Translations under genes and position numbers: made by a program | Part shown: one piece after another, positions 25,086 to 34,100 of the stretch | Numbering within the stretch: position 1 is the first letter of the stretch | How the letters are laid out: the number at the start of each line of letters is the position of its first letter | Notes under the pieces: generated by a model | What the model was told of the DNA's origin: nothing | The model's database searches: none | Seen by the model: the letters and a program-made list of their open reading frames with translations, nothing else | Source: Peptococcaceae bacterium | GTDB lineage: Bacteria; Bacillota; Peptococcia; DRI-13 | Assembly (NCBI GenBank): GCA_020054815.1 | Contig: JAIHAN010000005.1 | Coordinates: 1 to 39,702, forward strand | Direction: 5' to 3' | Length of the DNA stretch: 39,702 nt

Positions 25086-25311
25086 GCATCAAATTTATGT
25101 TTTTATATAGGATATAGTATAAATATTTTTCAACTATTTATGATGGATTAAATTATAAAACCATAACCAGAAACCGCTTGTACTCGATTGGGCTCGTGGG
25201 AAGAGAACACTAGCCGCCAGGTGATAAAAAATTTAATGTGACCTTTTCCCAAAACACAATTTTTACCACTATTGGGTCTATAATATCTATAACCGTTGAA
25301 AAAAATTGAAG
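25086..25311. other. Intergenic stretch between the hydrolase and the rnpB terminator
   Basis: AT-rich, with no supported open frame and no repeat recognised. It should hold the hydrolase promoter on the minus strand, but I found no well-spaced box pair. Confidence 0.45.
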
Positions 25312-25351
25312 AAAAGAAAAAAATAAAAGAGCGTGTAATATCCACGCTCTT
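25312..25351 (-). terminator. Terminator of rnpB
   Basis: On the minus strand AAGAGCGTG/CACGCTCTT forms a 9-bp stem with a 7-nt loop, followed by TTATTTTTTTC. It lies 5 bases past the RNase P RNA 3' helix. Confidence 0.9.
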
Positions 25352-25356
25352 AACTG

Positions 25357-25736
25357 AAGCACACGAGTTTGCCTGTAAGCCGAGTTCTGTACTCCTTGCG
25401 GAGCGATGATCATCTATCTAGGATGCCAGTTACCTGGCACCTCAAGCGACCTAACCCGGGAGCGGAACGGGCAGTTCCATTGCTCCTCTATTCGGTCTTG
25501 CTCCAGGTGGGGTTTACCGAGCCAGCCAGTCACCTGGCTGCTGGTGAGCTCTTACCTCACCTTTCCACCCTTGCCTGTGCGAACCTGTCGCCATCGGCGG
25601 TATGTCTCTGTGGCACTTTCCTTGGAGTCGCCTCCACTGGGTATTACCCAGCACCCTGCCCTGCGGAGCTCGGACTTTCCTCAGACACAGCCTTTCGGCA
25701 TTTGTGCCCGCGATCATCCGGCATACTCATGTGCTT
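25357..25736 (-). ncRNA. rnpB: RNase P RNA (class A type)
   Basis: The catalytic RNA of RNase P, which trims tRNA 5' ends. On the minus strand, conserved elements in order are GAGGAAAGTCCGAGCTCC, GGGCAGGGTGCTGGGTAA, CACAGAGACATACCGCC, GGTAAACCCCACCTGGAGCA and ACAGAACTCGGCTTA. The ends pair as helix P1: AAGCACATGAGTATGCC (25736-25720) with GGCAAACTCGTGTGCTT (25373-25357), 17 positions with compensating differences; this sets the boundaries. The J/P elements after P4 match the class A pattern, unlike the class B RNA of Bacillus. About 380 nt. Confidence 0.96.
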
Positions 25737-25759
25737 TATTCTTTTTTTCAAGGAACTAA

Positions 25760-25788
25760 ATTATAGCATATTACATAATGTATAGCAA
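25760..25788 (-). promoter_or_regulatory. Promoter of rnpB
   Basis: On the minus strand TTGCTA (25788-25783), a 17-bp spacer and a perfect TATAAT (25765-25760). Initiation would be near 25753, so about 17 leader bases would be trimmed. Confidence 0.75.
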
Positions 25789-26010
25789 CATGTAATAGTT
25801 GGTATATTATGATACCAAATCATTTAAGAATAGTTTTTTCTGGTTTTATATTCTCTATTTCACCAATTTCTATCATAATTATACTATAGACCGTAAGAAA
25901 ATAATAGTGATTACTATTAACAGATTTCATAAAAATTTTCCTTGGGAAAGGTTAGCCGGTAAAGAATTGAGACAACATTAGATTATTCGATCTTGCAAGG
26001 AGTGAGAATC

Positions 26011-26484
26011 ATGTTTAGCTACAACATACCTGGACGGGGTATCATTCATATTGAGCACCTGGTTTTAGACTTAAACGGGACTATTGCTGTGGATGGTAAA
26101 ATAATTCCCGCGGTATTTCCACTTTTGGAACAAATACAAGAGAACCTGACAGTACATATCATAACTTCCGATACTTTCGGCAGCGTGGAGGAGCAGTGTC
26201 AGGGTTTGCCTTTTGTGATAAAAAAACTGTCTTCCGGGGACCATATCCGGGAGAAAGAGGAATACGTTAAGACTTTGGGAGTACATAAAGTTTTGGCCAT
26301 AGGTAATGGCGTAAATGATGCCAGGATGTTAAAAAACAGTATCCTCTCCATTGCCGTGATCGGAAGGGAAGGTTGTGCCCGGGAAGCTCTCTTTAATGCA
26401 CAAATAATTGTCCAAAGCATCGAGGATGCTTTGGCTCTCGTCCTTAATCCTCAAAGAATGAGGGCCACTTTGCGTTCTTATTAA
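26011..26484 (+). CDS. HAD-superfamily soluble P-type-ATPase-like protein (COG4087 type)
   Basis: 157 residues from an ATG with AAGGAGTGAG at good spacing. It begins with an IPGRGIIHIEHLVLDLNGT block. Motif I is D20-L-N22-G-T: the nucleophile Asp is present, but the usual second Asp is Asn, as in P-type ATPases and the COG4087 'soluble P-type ATPase' group. Motif II is ITSDTFG, motif III Lys is in the IKKLS region, and motif IV is GNGVNDARML. It has no membrane spans. Enzyme activity and substrate are unknown. It lies directly upstream of the DapF-like fragment (16 nt) in the same direction. Confidence 0.82.
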   Translation: MFSYNIPGRGIIHIEHLVLDLNGTIAVDGKIIPAVFPLLEQIQENLTVHIITSDTFGSVEEQCQGLPFVIKKLSSGDHIREKEEYVKTLGVHKVLAIGNGVNDARMLKNSILSIAVIGREGCAREALFNAQIIVQSIEDALALVLNPQRMRATLRSY

Positions 26485-26500
26485 AAGGAAGGTGTATGAT

Positions 26501-26953
26501 ATGAAGTTTGATTATTACAAGTATCACGCGCTAGGCAATGATTATATCGTCATTGACCCTGGTGAATGTTACATAAAAATGATGCCTGACAACATCCGCC
26601 TCATCTGTCACCGCCATTTTGGGATAGGTTCAGATGGCATTCTCTATGGACCACTGGTAAACCCGCAAAAAGAACTGGTCCTCAAGATCTACAACCCCGA
26701 CGGCAGTGAAGCCGAAAAGAGCGGGAACGGGATCAGGATTTTTTCCCGGTATCTTTTTGAAAGAAAATATGTCCAGGGTAAAAACTTTTCGCTAAGAACC
26801 CTGGGCGGTCCTGTCCAGGTGGAAATCCTGGATGAAGGGGCATCTCTGATTAAAGTGGACATGGGGAGGGTAACCTTTAGTGCCGAGGAGATACCGGTTC
26901 TTGGACTGGAGGGTGAAGTGGTAGAGAGGGAACTAACAGCTTTACAAATTTAG
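26501..26953 (+). pseudogene. DapF-like (diaminopimelate epimerase superfamily) N-terminal half only
   Basis: 150 residues align with the first half of DapF: KYHALGNDYIVID at the N-terminus, HRHFGIGSDGILYGP, then KIYNPDGSEAEKSGNGIRIF. DapF is normally ~275 residues with two matching lobes and one catalytic Cys in each. Here the frame stops at 26953 before the second lobe, and 2 bases later a promoter begins. The first catalytic Cys position is Ser (S74, SGNGIR instead of CGNGIR). The stretch up to the stop reads as intact code, so it may be a recent truncation or a stable one-lobe relative. DAP epimerase activity is not expected. Confidence 0.7.
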
Positions 26954-26954
26954 G

Positions 26955-26984
26955 TTGACAATCTGTCCCTCTATTCAATATAAT
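26955..26984 (+). promoter_or_regulatory. Near-consensus sigma-A promoter of the ilvN-like gene
   Basis: Perfect TTGACA (26955-26960) and perfect TATAAT (26979-26984) with an 18-bp spacer. The start would be near 26991, and a GGAGGAGG ribosome binding site follows before ATG 27024. No leader-peptide or T-box structure fits in this short leader. Confidence 0.88.
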
Positions 26985-27023
26985 ACCTGCAAATGCATCG
27001 TGTTTTGAAGGAGGAGGCAAGTT

Positions 27024-27518
27024 ATGGCCCATACTTTAGCTGTGCTGGTAGAGAATCGCCCCGGTGTTCTGACCAGAATTTCCGGGCTGATCAGCCGGAG
27101 AGCCTTTAATATTGAGAGTATTGCTGCCGGCTACACGGAAGAACCCGATATGACCCGGATCACCATTGTAGTCAATGGCGATGACCTGGAAATTGAACAG
27201 GTTGTGAATCAGCTTTCAAAATTAGTTGATGTCATTAAGATTGTCAACCTGACGGAAGTAGACTCTCTGGACCGGGAATTGGTGTTAATCAAGGTGAAAG
27301 CATTACCCGAGAAACGCTCAGATATTGTGGATATCGTAGATATTTTCCGGGCTAAAATTGTTGATGTAAACCGGGAGACTATGGTCATTGAGTTAACGGG
27401 TTCACAGGATAAAATTGATGCCCTCTGTGAAGTGCTGCAGGACCATGGCATCATTGAAATCGTTCGTACGGGGAAGATTGTGATCTCACGGGGTCCTCTG
27501 CCTGCCAAAAATTTATGA
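27024..27518 (+). CDS. ilvN: Acetolactate synthase small (regulatory) subunit
   Basis: 164 residues, the normal size for IlvN/IlvH. The N-terminal ACT domain is HTLAVLVENRPGVLTRISGL...RRAFNIESIAAG and the C-terminal half is the ALS_ss_C domain (ELVLIKVKALPEKRSDIVDI...VIELTGSQDKIDALCEVL). It binds the catalytic IlvB and confers valine feedback control. There is no ilvB, ilvC or leu gene on either side. It has its own strong promoter and terminator, so it is a stand-alone regulatory subunit here. Confidence 0.95.
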   Translation: MAHTLAVLVENRPGVLTRISGLISRRAFNIESIAAGYTEEPDMTRITIVVNGDDLEIEQVVNQLSKLVDVIKIVNLTEVDSLDRELVLIKVKALPEKRSDIVDIVDIFRAKIVDVNRETMVIELTGSQDKIDALCEVLQDHGIIEIVRTGKIVISRGPLPAKNL

Positions 27519-27532
27519 AAATACATAAAATG

Positions 27533-27564
27533 CGGCTGAAACAGCAAAGTTTTCAGCCGTTTTT
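27533..27564 (+). terminator. Terminator after the ilvN-like gene
   Basis: The stem CGGCTGAAA/TTTCAGCCG has a 9-nt loop and is followed by TTTTT. Confidence 0.88.
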
Positions 27565-27680
27565 AGTTTTATTTTTAATTTAAACAAATTGCAGGAACCT
27601 ATGTATAGGCAGTGGAAATATTCATAAAAGAAACACCAGTGATATTAAAAAGAGGTCGGATAAAGGAGAGGGGGATTGGG

Positions 27681-30600
27681 GTGACCCTGAGATTCATTAT
27701 CGGAAGGGCCGGTACCGGTAAAACCCACACGTGTCTTACGGAAATAGTAGAAAGGGCCTCAAGGGACAGCAGTACAAACCTGATTTATCTCGTCCCGGAA
27801 CAGGCCACCTTTCAAACAGAGAAAGCCATTCTACAGCGGCATCCTGCGGGCGGCATCATGAATATTCAGGTGTTAAGCTTCCAGCGCTTGGCCTGGCGGG
27901 TTTTGCAGGAGACCGGGGGAGGATTGTTTCCTCCTTTAAACGAGCTGGGCAAGATTTTAATCCTGCGGCGCCTTGTGGAAATACATAAAGAGAAGTTTAA
28001 GGTATTCGGACGGGTCATTGAACGGCCCGGATTTCTGGAAACCCTGGTTAAAGGTATTTCTGAGTTTAAACTCTATGCCGTCTCTCCCCAACTGCTGGAA
28101 ACTTGCTTACAACATGAAGAAATAAACAGGCATCCCTCTTTACCCGACAAACTGGCGGATTTGGCCTTAATATATCAGGAATTTGAGGCCTATATCAAAA
28201 ATCAGTACCTGGATACCGATGATTATCTAGATCTCCTGGCTAATAACATTCACCGGGCTTCATTTTTACGGGATGCTGAGGTCTGGGTAGACGGTTTCCA
28301 CGGTTTTACTCCCCAGGAGTATCATGTTCTCACGGAACTGTTGCTGAAATGTGCGAGGATCAATGTCACTGTCTGCCTGGCGGAAGAGCACACCAGGAGG
28401 CTTTTGCCGGAAACCCACACTTTTTATCCACCTTGGGAAACATACCAGAGGCTGCGCCAGCTTGCCTCTGAGGTGAATTGTCCTCTGGAAAAAGATGTTG
28501 TTTTGGATTTTAGCGGTGAGCATCGTTTTTCCCGGCGAAGGGATCTGGCTTTCCTGGAAAACAGTTTTCTGGAAGAGGGAAAAGTGAGCCATCCACCAGG
28601 AGCAGGTTTAAAACTGGTGGCCGCTGCCAACCGGCGGGCAGAAATAGAGGGAGTGGCCAGGGAAATTATCAGGCTGTGCCGGGAAGAAGGGTATCGTTAC
28701 CAGGATGTAGCTGTGTTATTGCGGGATTTCAGCCAGTATGAGCTGTTACTGCCAACCATTTTCTCCGATTATGAAATCCCATATTTTTTAGATATGAAGC
28801 GTCCCGTACACCACCATCCTCTTTTAGAGTTATTACGGGCCGCCCTTGAGGTAGTGGAAAAAGGCTGGAATTATGATCCTGTTTTCCGTTACCTGAAAAC
28901 GGATTTGGTTCCCCTTTCCCGCCAGGATGTAGACCTTTTGGAAAACTACTGCCTGGCCCATGGTATCCGAGGTTCGCGCTGGACCGATGGACGACCCTGG
29001 CAGTACAGGCGCTCACTTACCTTAGGTGAAGAAAGTGAACTAACCCAGGGAGAAGAGATGGAATTACGGCGCCTCAACAAGGCCAGGGAACGGGCAGCTG
29101 CCGCCCTTTTGGCCCTGCAAAACCGCTGTAAGAAAAGTCACACAGCCCAGGATTATTGCTTTAGCCTCTTTAGGCTTTTAGAGGACCTGGGTGTTACCTG
29201 GAAACTGGAGTTCTGGAGCAAAAAAGCCGAGGAAGCAGGACGCCTGGAAGAAGCCAGGCTTCATGCCCAGGTGTGGGATAAGGTCATGGAACTCCTGGAC
29301 CAGACGGCGGAAGTTTTGGGAAAGGAACCGTTAAATATCACGGAATTCAGCCAGGTCTTTAACAGTGGTTTGGAAGGAATACAATTAGGTTTGATACCTC
29401 CGGGATTAGATCAGGTGCTGGTCGGGTCCCTGGAAAGGTCCCGAAATCCCGATTTAAAAGGGGTTTTTGTACTAGGGGTTAATGAGGGAGTACTCCCGGC
29501 CCGCAGCCTGGAAGAGGGCCTGTTCTTTGACGATGAACGAAAAGTCCTGGCGGAGACAGGTATCTCCCTGGCTCCCGGCAGTGAGAAGCGACTGTACGGT
29601 GAACAGTTCTTGATTTATCTTGCCCTGACCAGAGCCAGTGATTTCTTATGGGTCAGCTACCCTATGGCTGATGCAGATGGTAAAGCTTTGGCTCCCTCTC
29701 CCTTGATTGCCAGGCTCCGGGAGCTATTTACCCCGGGTGAAGAGAAGTTAGCACTGGCCGTATGTACTGTGGAGCCTACCGGCGATAATGACGAAGATTA
29801 TGTCGTTCATCCTTACCGGACCCTGGGATACCTGGCAGCTGTTCTGCGCCAGGCTGTAGAAGGAAAAGCAATAAACCCTCTCTGGTGGCATGTCTATAAC
29901 TGGTATATAGACCAAAAAGAATGGCAGAAGCCCGTGAGCAGGGTAGTCCAGGGTCTTTATCATGTCAACCAGGAAGCCAGAATACCCCGGGAACAGGTCA
30001 GAAAAATATACGGGACGACTTTGCTCGCCAGCATATCAAGGCTGGAAAGATTTAAGGCCTGTCCCTTTGCCCATTTCCTGGCCTACGGGCTAAAACTCAA
30101 AGCAAGGCCGGAATTTAAACTGGGGGCCCCTGACCTGGGGCAGTTTTTCCATAAAGCCCTGGAGCGTTTCTATCAATACCTGCAGGACCATGAGCTGGAG
30201 TGGGCTGAATTAACCATGGAACAGGCCCGGGAGATTACCGAAGAGATTGTGAATGAACTGGTACCCCAGCTGCAAAACGAACTGCTTTTAAGTACGGCCC
30301 GCTACAGATATCTCACAGGAAAACTGAAACGTACGGTCTTAAGGGCCGTCTGGGTCTTAAGGGAACACGCCCGCCGCGGTACATTCCGTCCCCTTGGTGT
30401 AGAGATTGCTTTTGGGAAAGAGGGAGCTTTACCGGGGTTGCAGCTAACCCTGGCTGACGGAAGCACCATCATTTTACAGGGAAGGATTGACAGGGTGGAC
30501 GGAGCCGCCGGTGACAAAGGTTATTACCTGCGGATCATAGACTTTAAATCGGGCTCTTCTTCTCTCAGCCTCCTGGAGATTTATTACGGCCTCAAGCTCC

Positions 30601-31157
30601 AGCTTTTGACTTACCTGGATGTGGTGTTAACCCACGCCCCTCATCTCATAGAGGGAGAAGCCTATCCGGGAGGCGTGCTCTATTTTACCATTAAAGACCC
30701 TTTTATCACGGAAAAAGGGCCTCTTTCCCCGGCGGAAATTGAAAAGAAAATTCTGCGGGAATTAAAAATGAAAGGGTATCTTCTCAAAGACCCTGCGGTT
30801 GCAAAAATGATGGATGCTGAGATTAGCGGCCCTTCGGACCTAATTCCCGTAAGCTTAAGTAAAGAACAGGAATTTTATAAAGGAACTGCCAATGCCCTCA
30901 CTCTGGAAGAATTTACGAAATTGCGCCAGCATGTGGAGAAAATCCTTAAGGAAATAGGGCAGGAAATTATGGAAGGGGACGTGGGGATTCAGCCCTACCA
31001 GTACAAAGGGAAACGGCCCTGCACCTACTGCCTGTATGCCCGTGTTTGCCGTTTTGACCTTAGTGTTCCCGGCAATTCTTACCGTGTGCTTAAGGAACGG
31101 GAAGCGGGAGAAATCTGGTATGAGATTGGCGTTAAGGAGGTGGCGGAAGATGAGTAA
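27681..31157 (+). CDS. addB: ATP-dependent helicase/deoxyribonuclease subunit B
   Basis: One half of AddAB, which processes double-strand breaks for recombination. 1158 residues. Walker A is near the N-terminus (FIIGRAGTGKTHTC). The C-terminal RecB-type nuclease domain has LQGRIDRVDG and RIIDFKSGSSS. Four cysteines typical of the AddB 4Fe-4S staple are present: C794 (ACPFAHF), C1114, C1117 and C1123 (CTYCLYARVC). GTG 27681 follows AGAGGGGGATTGGG and puts Walker A at the usual distance; the longer start at 27612 has no ribosome binding site. It overlaps addA by 8 nt. Confidence 0.95.
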   Translation: MTLRFIIGRAGTGKTHTCLTEIVERASRDSSTNLIYLVPEQATFQTEKAILQRHPAGGIMNIQVLSFQRLAWRVLQETGGGLFPPLNELGKILILRRLVEIHKEKFKVFGRVIERPGFLETLVKGISEFKLYAVSPQLLETCLQHEEINRHPSLPDKLADLALIYQEFEAYIKNQYLDTDDYLDLLANNIHRASFLRDAEVWVDGFHGFTPQEYHVLTELLLKCARINVTVCLAEEHTRRLLPETHTFYPPWETYQRLRQLASEVNCPLEKDVVLDFSGEHRFSRRRDLAFLENSFLEEGKVSHPPGAGLKLVAAANRRAEIEGVAREIIRLCREEGYRYQDVAVLLRDFSQYELLLPTIFSDYEIPYFLDMKRPVHHHPLLELLRAALEVVEKGWNYDPVFRYLKTDLVPLSRQDVDLLENYCLAHGIRGSRWTDGRPWQYRRSLTLGEESELTQGEEMELRRLNKARERAAAALLALQNRCKKSHTAQDYCFSLFRLLEDLGVTWKLEFWSKKAEEAGRLEEARLHAQVWDKVMELLDQTAEVLGKEPLNITEFSQVFNSGLEGIQLGLIPPGLDQVLVGSLERSRNPDLKGVFVLGVNEGVLPARSLEEGLFFDDERKVLAETGISLAPGSEKRLYGEQFLIYLALTRASDFLWVSYPMADADGKALAPSPLIARLRELFTPGEEKLALAVCTVEPTGDNDEDYVVHPYRTLGYLAAVLRQAVEGKAINPLWWHVYNWYIDQKEWQKPVSRVVQGLYHVNQEARIPREQVRKIYGTTLLASISRLERFKACPFAHFLAYGLKLKARPEFKLGAPDLGQFFHKALERFYQYLQDHELEWAELTMEQAREITEEIVNELVPQLQNELLLSTARYRYLTGKLKRTVLRAVWVLREHARRGTFRPLGVEIAFGKEGALPGLQLTLADGSTIILQGRIDRVDGAAGDKGYYLRIIDFKSGSSSLSLLEIYYGLKLQLLTYLDVVLTHAPHLIEGEAYPGGVLYFTIKDPFITEKGPLSPAEIEKKILRELKMKGYLLKDPAVAKMMDAEISGPSDLIPVSLSKEQEFYKGTANALTLEEFTKLRQHVEKILKEIGQEIMEGDVGIQPYQYKGKRPCTYCLYARVCRFDLSVPGNSYRVLKEREAGEIWYEIGVKEVAEDE

Positions 31158-34100
31158 ACCGGCCTGGACCAGAGAACAGGAGACAGCCATCTATTACAGG
31201 GGTGAGAATATTCTGGTAGCTGCTGCCGCGGGAGCGGGCAAAACCGCCGTCCTGGTAGAAAGGATCATCCAGCGGGTCCTGGATTCCACCCAGCCCGTGG
31301 ACGTGGATAAGCTGCTGGTAGTAACCTTTACCAACGCCGCTGCCCAGGAAATGAGGGAAAGAATCAACAGCGCCCTCACCAGGCGCTACCAGGATAACCC
31401 CACTGATAAACACTTACAGCGCCAGCTTTTACTGCTCAGTAGAGCCTCTATTTCTACCCTCCATGCTTTTTGCCTGGAAATCATCAGGCAGAACTATTAC
31501 CAGCTATCCTTACCTGGAGGGTTGGCCCTGGACCCCCGTTTCCGAATTGCCGATGATACCGAGGCCATGCTTTTAAAACTGGAGGTGCTGGAAGAACTAT
31601 TTGAAGATAAATATACGGAGGAAGATGAAATATTCCTGGAACTGGTGGAGGGGTTTGGCGGAGAGAGGGACGACAAGATTCTCCAGGACCTGGTATTAAA
31701 GCTTTATGAATTTTCCCGGAGCCAGCCCCAACCCTCTTTATGGCTGGCCCATGTGGAACACTCTTTTCAGGCCAACCTGGAGGATGAAATCACCCAGTCC
31801 CTCTTCCACAATATGCTGGAGAGTATCATCATACCCCTGGAGGATGGCCTGGAAAAACTGAAAGAAGCCCAGCGCCTGGCCCTCAGCCCGGGAGGGCCAG
31901 CTCTCTATAACAAGAATCTGACGGAAGAAATACATCTCCTGGAAGACATTTTGGCTAAGGCTAAAGTGTCCTGGCAGGCTGTTTACGAGGCGATGCAAGG
32001 CTTTAGATTTAACTCCCTGAAACCCTGCCGGGCTGAGGTAGAGGAAGCTTTAAAAAAGCAAGTGCAGGAACTCAGGGATGAGGTAAAAAAATCCCTGCAG
32101 CAGCTGCGGCAGGAATATTTTGACCGTTCCCCCGTGGAACTGCTCCAGGATATGCGTGACATGGCTCCGCTCATGGGGGCCCTGTGTCACCTGGTGGAGG
32201 AATTTTCTTTCCGTTTTCTCAAAGCCAAATTACAGCGTAATATCATCGATTTCTCCGATATCGAACATTTTACTCTGGCTTTACTGCGTAAAGAGGAAGG
32301 GGGACAGTGGCTCCCTTCGCCCCTGGCTCTAAAGCTGAGGACCAGGTATGAGGAAGTGCTGATCGATGAGTACCAGGACATCAATCCTGTACAGGAAGCT
32401 ATCCTCGCTTTCGTCTCGCGCCAGGATTCGGAAAAACCCAATATGTTTATGGTGGGGGACGTTAAACAAAGTATTTATGGTTTTCGCATGGCCGAGCCCG
32501 GTCTTTTCCTGGCCAAGTACCGTGCTTACGGCCAGGAGTCCGGTGTACGGGGCAAAAAAATTATCTTGGCGGAAAATTTCCGCAGCAGGCAGGAGATTAT
32601 TCGGGGGGTAAACTTTATTTTTCGCCAGTTGATGAGCCCCAAAGTGGGCGGTATCATTTACGACCGGGAGGCGGAACTGGTCTGTGGCGCCAGCTATCCC
32701 CCGGGTACAGGTGCTGGGACCGCTGCTATTGAAGTGCATATGCTGCAAAAGAACACGAATCAAGGGGAACAGGTCCAGCGGGAAGGAAAAGAGGAGAACG
32801 CAGGAGATTACCCGGAAAACGAAGAGTTAGATACTGTAGAGCTGGAAGCACGGCTCATCGGCCGGCGCATCTTGCAGCTCTTCGCGGGGGAAAGCGAAGG
32901 CGGACCGTTTATGGTCTGGGACCGGGGGAAAGGGGAATACCGCCCGGTCACTTACCGGGATATTGTGGTACTGCTCAGGACTACCAGGGGGCAGGCCCAT
33001 ACTTACCTGGAAGTATTCCGCCAGTTGGGGATTCCCGCTTATGCGGAAGTAGGGACAGGTTATTTTGCCGCCCAGGAAGTACAGACCATGGTTGCGCTGC
33101 TGCAGGTTATTGATAATCCCCGTCAGGATATCCCCCTGGTAGCTACCTTGCGTTCACCCCTGGTGGGTTTGACGGCCGAAGAACTTACAAGTGTCAGGCT
33201 CCAGCGGCCCTATGGTGATTTTTATGATTCCTTACGTTTGGCGGCACGCAAAGAAAGTGGGCGGCTGGGGGAAGAACTCCGTGCTTTCTTACAAAAATTA
33301 CAGAGCTGGCGCACCTATGCCCGGCGTAATTCCCTGGTCGATTTAATCTGGCTTTTATACAGGGAAACAGGGTACTACGATTATGCAGGAGCTATGCCCG
33401 GCGGGAAACAGAGACAGGCTAACCTGCGGGCCCTCCATGACAGGGCCAAAGAGTATGAAAGCACTACCTACCGGGGGCTCTTTAAATTCCTGCGTTTCCT
33501 GGAAAAGTTAGAAGAGACCAACAACGACCTGGGGGCAGCCCGGGCCCTGGGTGAAAACGAAAATGTGGTCAGGATCATGAGTGTTCATAAGAGCAAAGGC
33601 CTGGAGTTTCCTGTGGTGTTCCTGGCCGGCTTGGGCAGGAAGTTTAACCAGCAGGACCTGCAGCAGGATATTTTGCTGGATAAAGAACTGGGTCTGGGGC
33701 CCGTCTGGGTGGATTACCGGCAGCGTCTGAAATACCCCACGTTGGCCAAAATGGCTATAAAAAATAAGTTGAAAAGAGATCTCCTGGCTGAAGAAATCCG
33801 TCTTTTGTATGTGGCTTTGACACGGGCCAGGGAAAAATTAATTCTTGTGGGCACCCTGAAAGACACTGAAAAGAAAATAAAAAGCTGGGGAAAAGTAATA
33901 GGCCGGGAGGAGTGGGAACTGCCCTTGGGGGTTTTAACACAGGCCAGCTGCTACTGGGATTGGTTGGGACCCTGCCTGATCCGTCATCGCTCCGGTGAGC
34001 CCCTGCGGGCTAAAGGTACAGGGCTTGGATTCCCTGCCCCTTCTTTAGCTGATTATCCCGTGGACTTTAAAATTTCTTTCTGGGAAACCCCTCTACAGAT

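Noticed and set aside
25369-25785. Long open frames (up to 138 residues) on the + strand
   Set aside because: They are the antisense of RNase P RNA, whose conserved blocks and P1 pairing explain the region fully.
25799-25981. A 60-residue open frame between the rnpB promoter and the HAD gene
   Set aside because: Low-complexity, Phe/Tyr/Asn-rich translation of AT-rich DNA with no ribosome binding site. It overlaps only intergenic sequence and shows no family feature.
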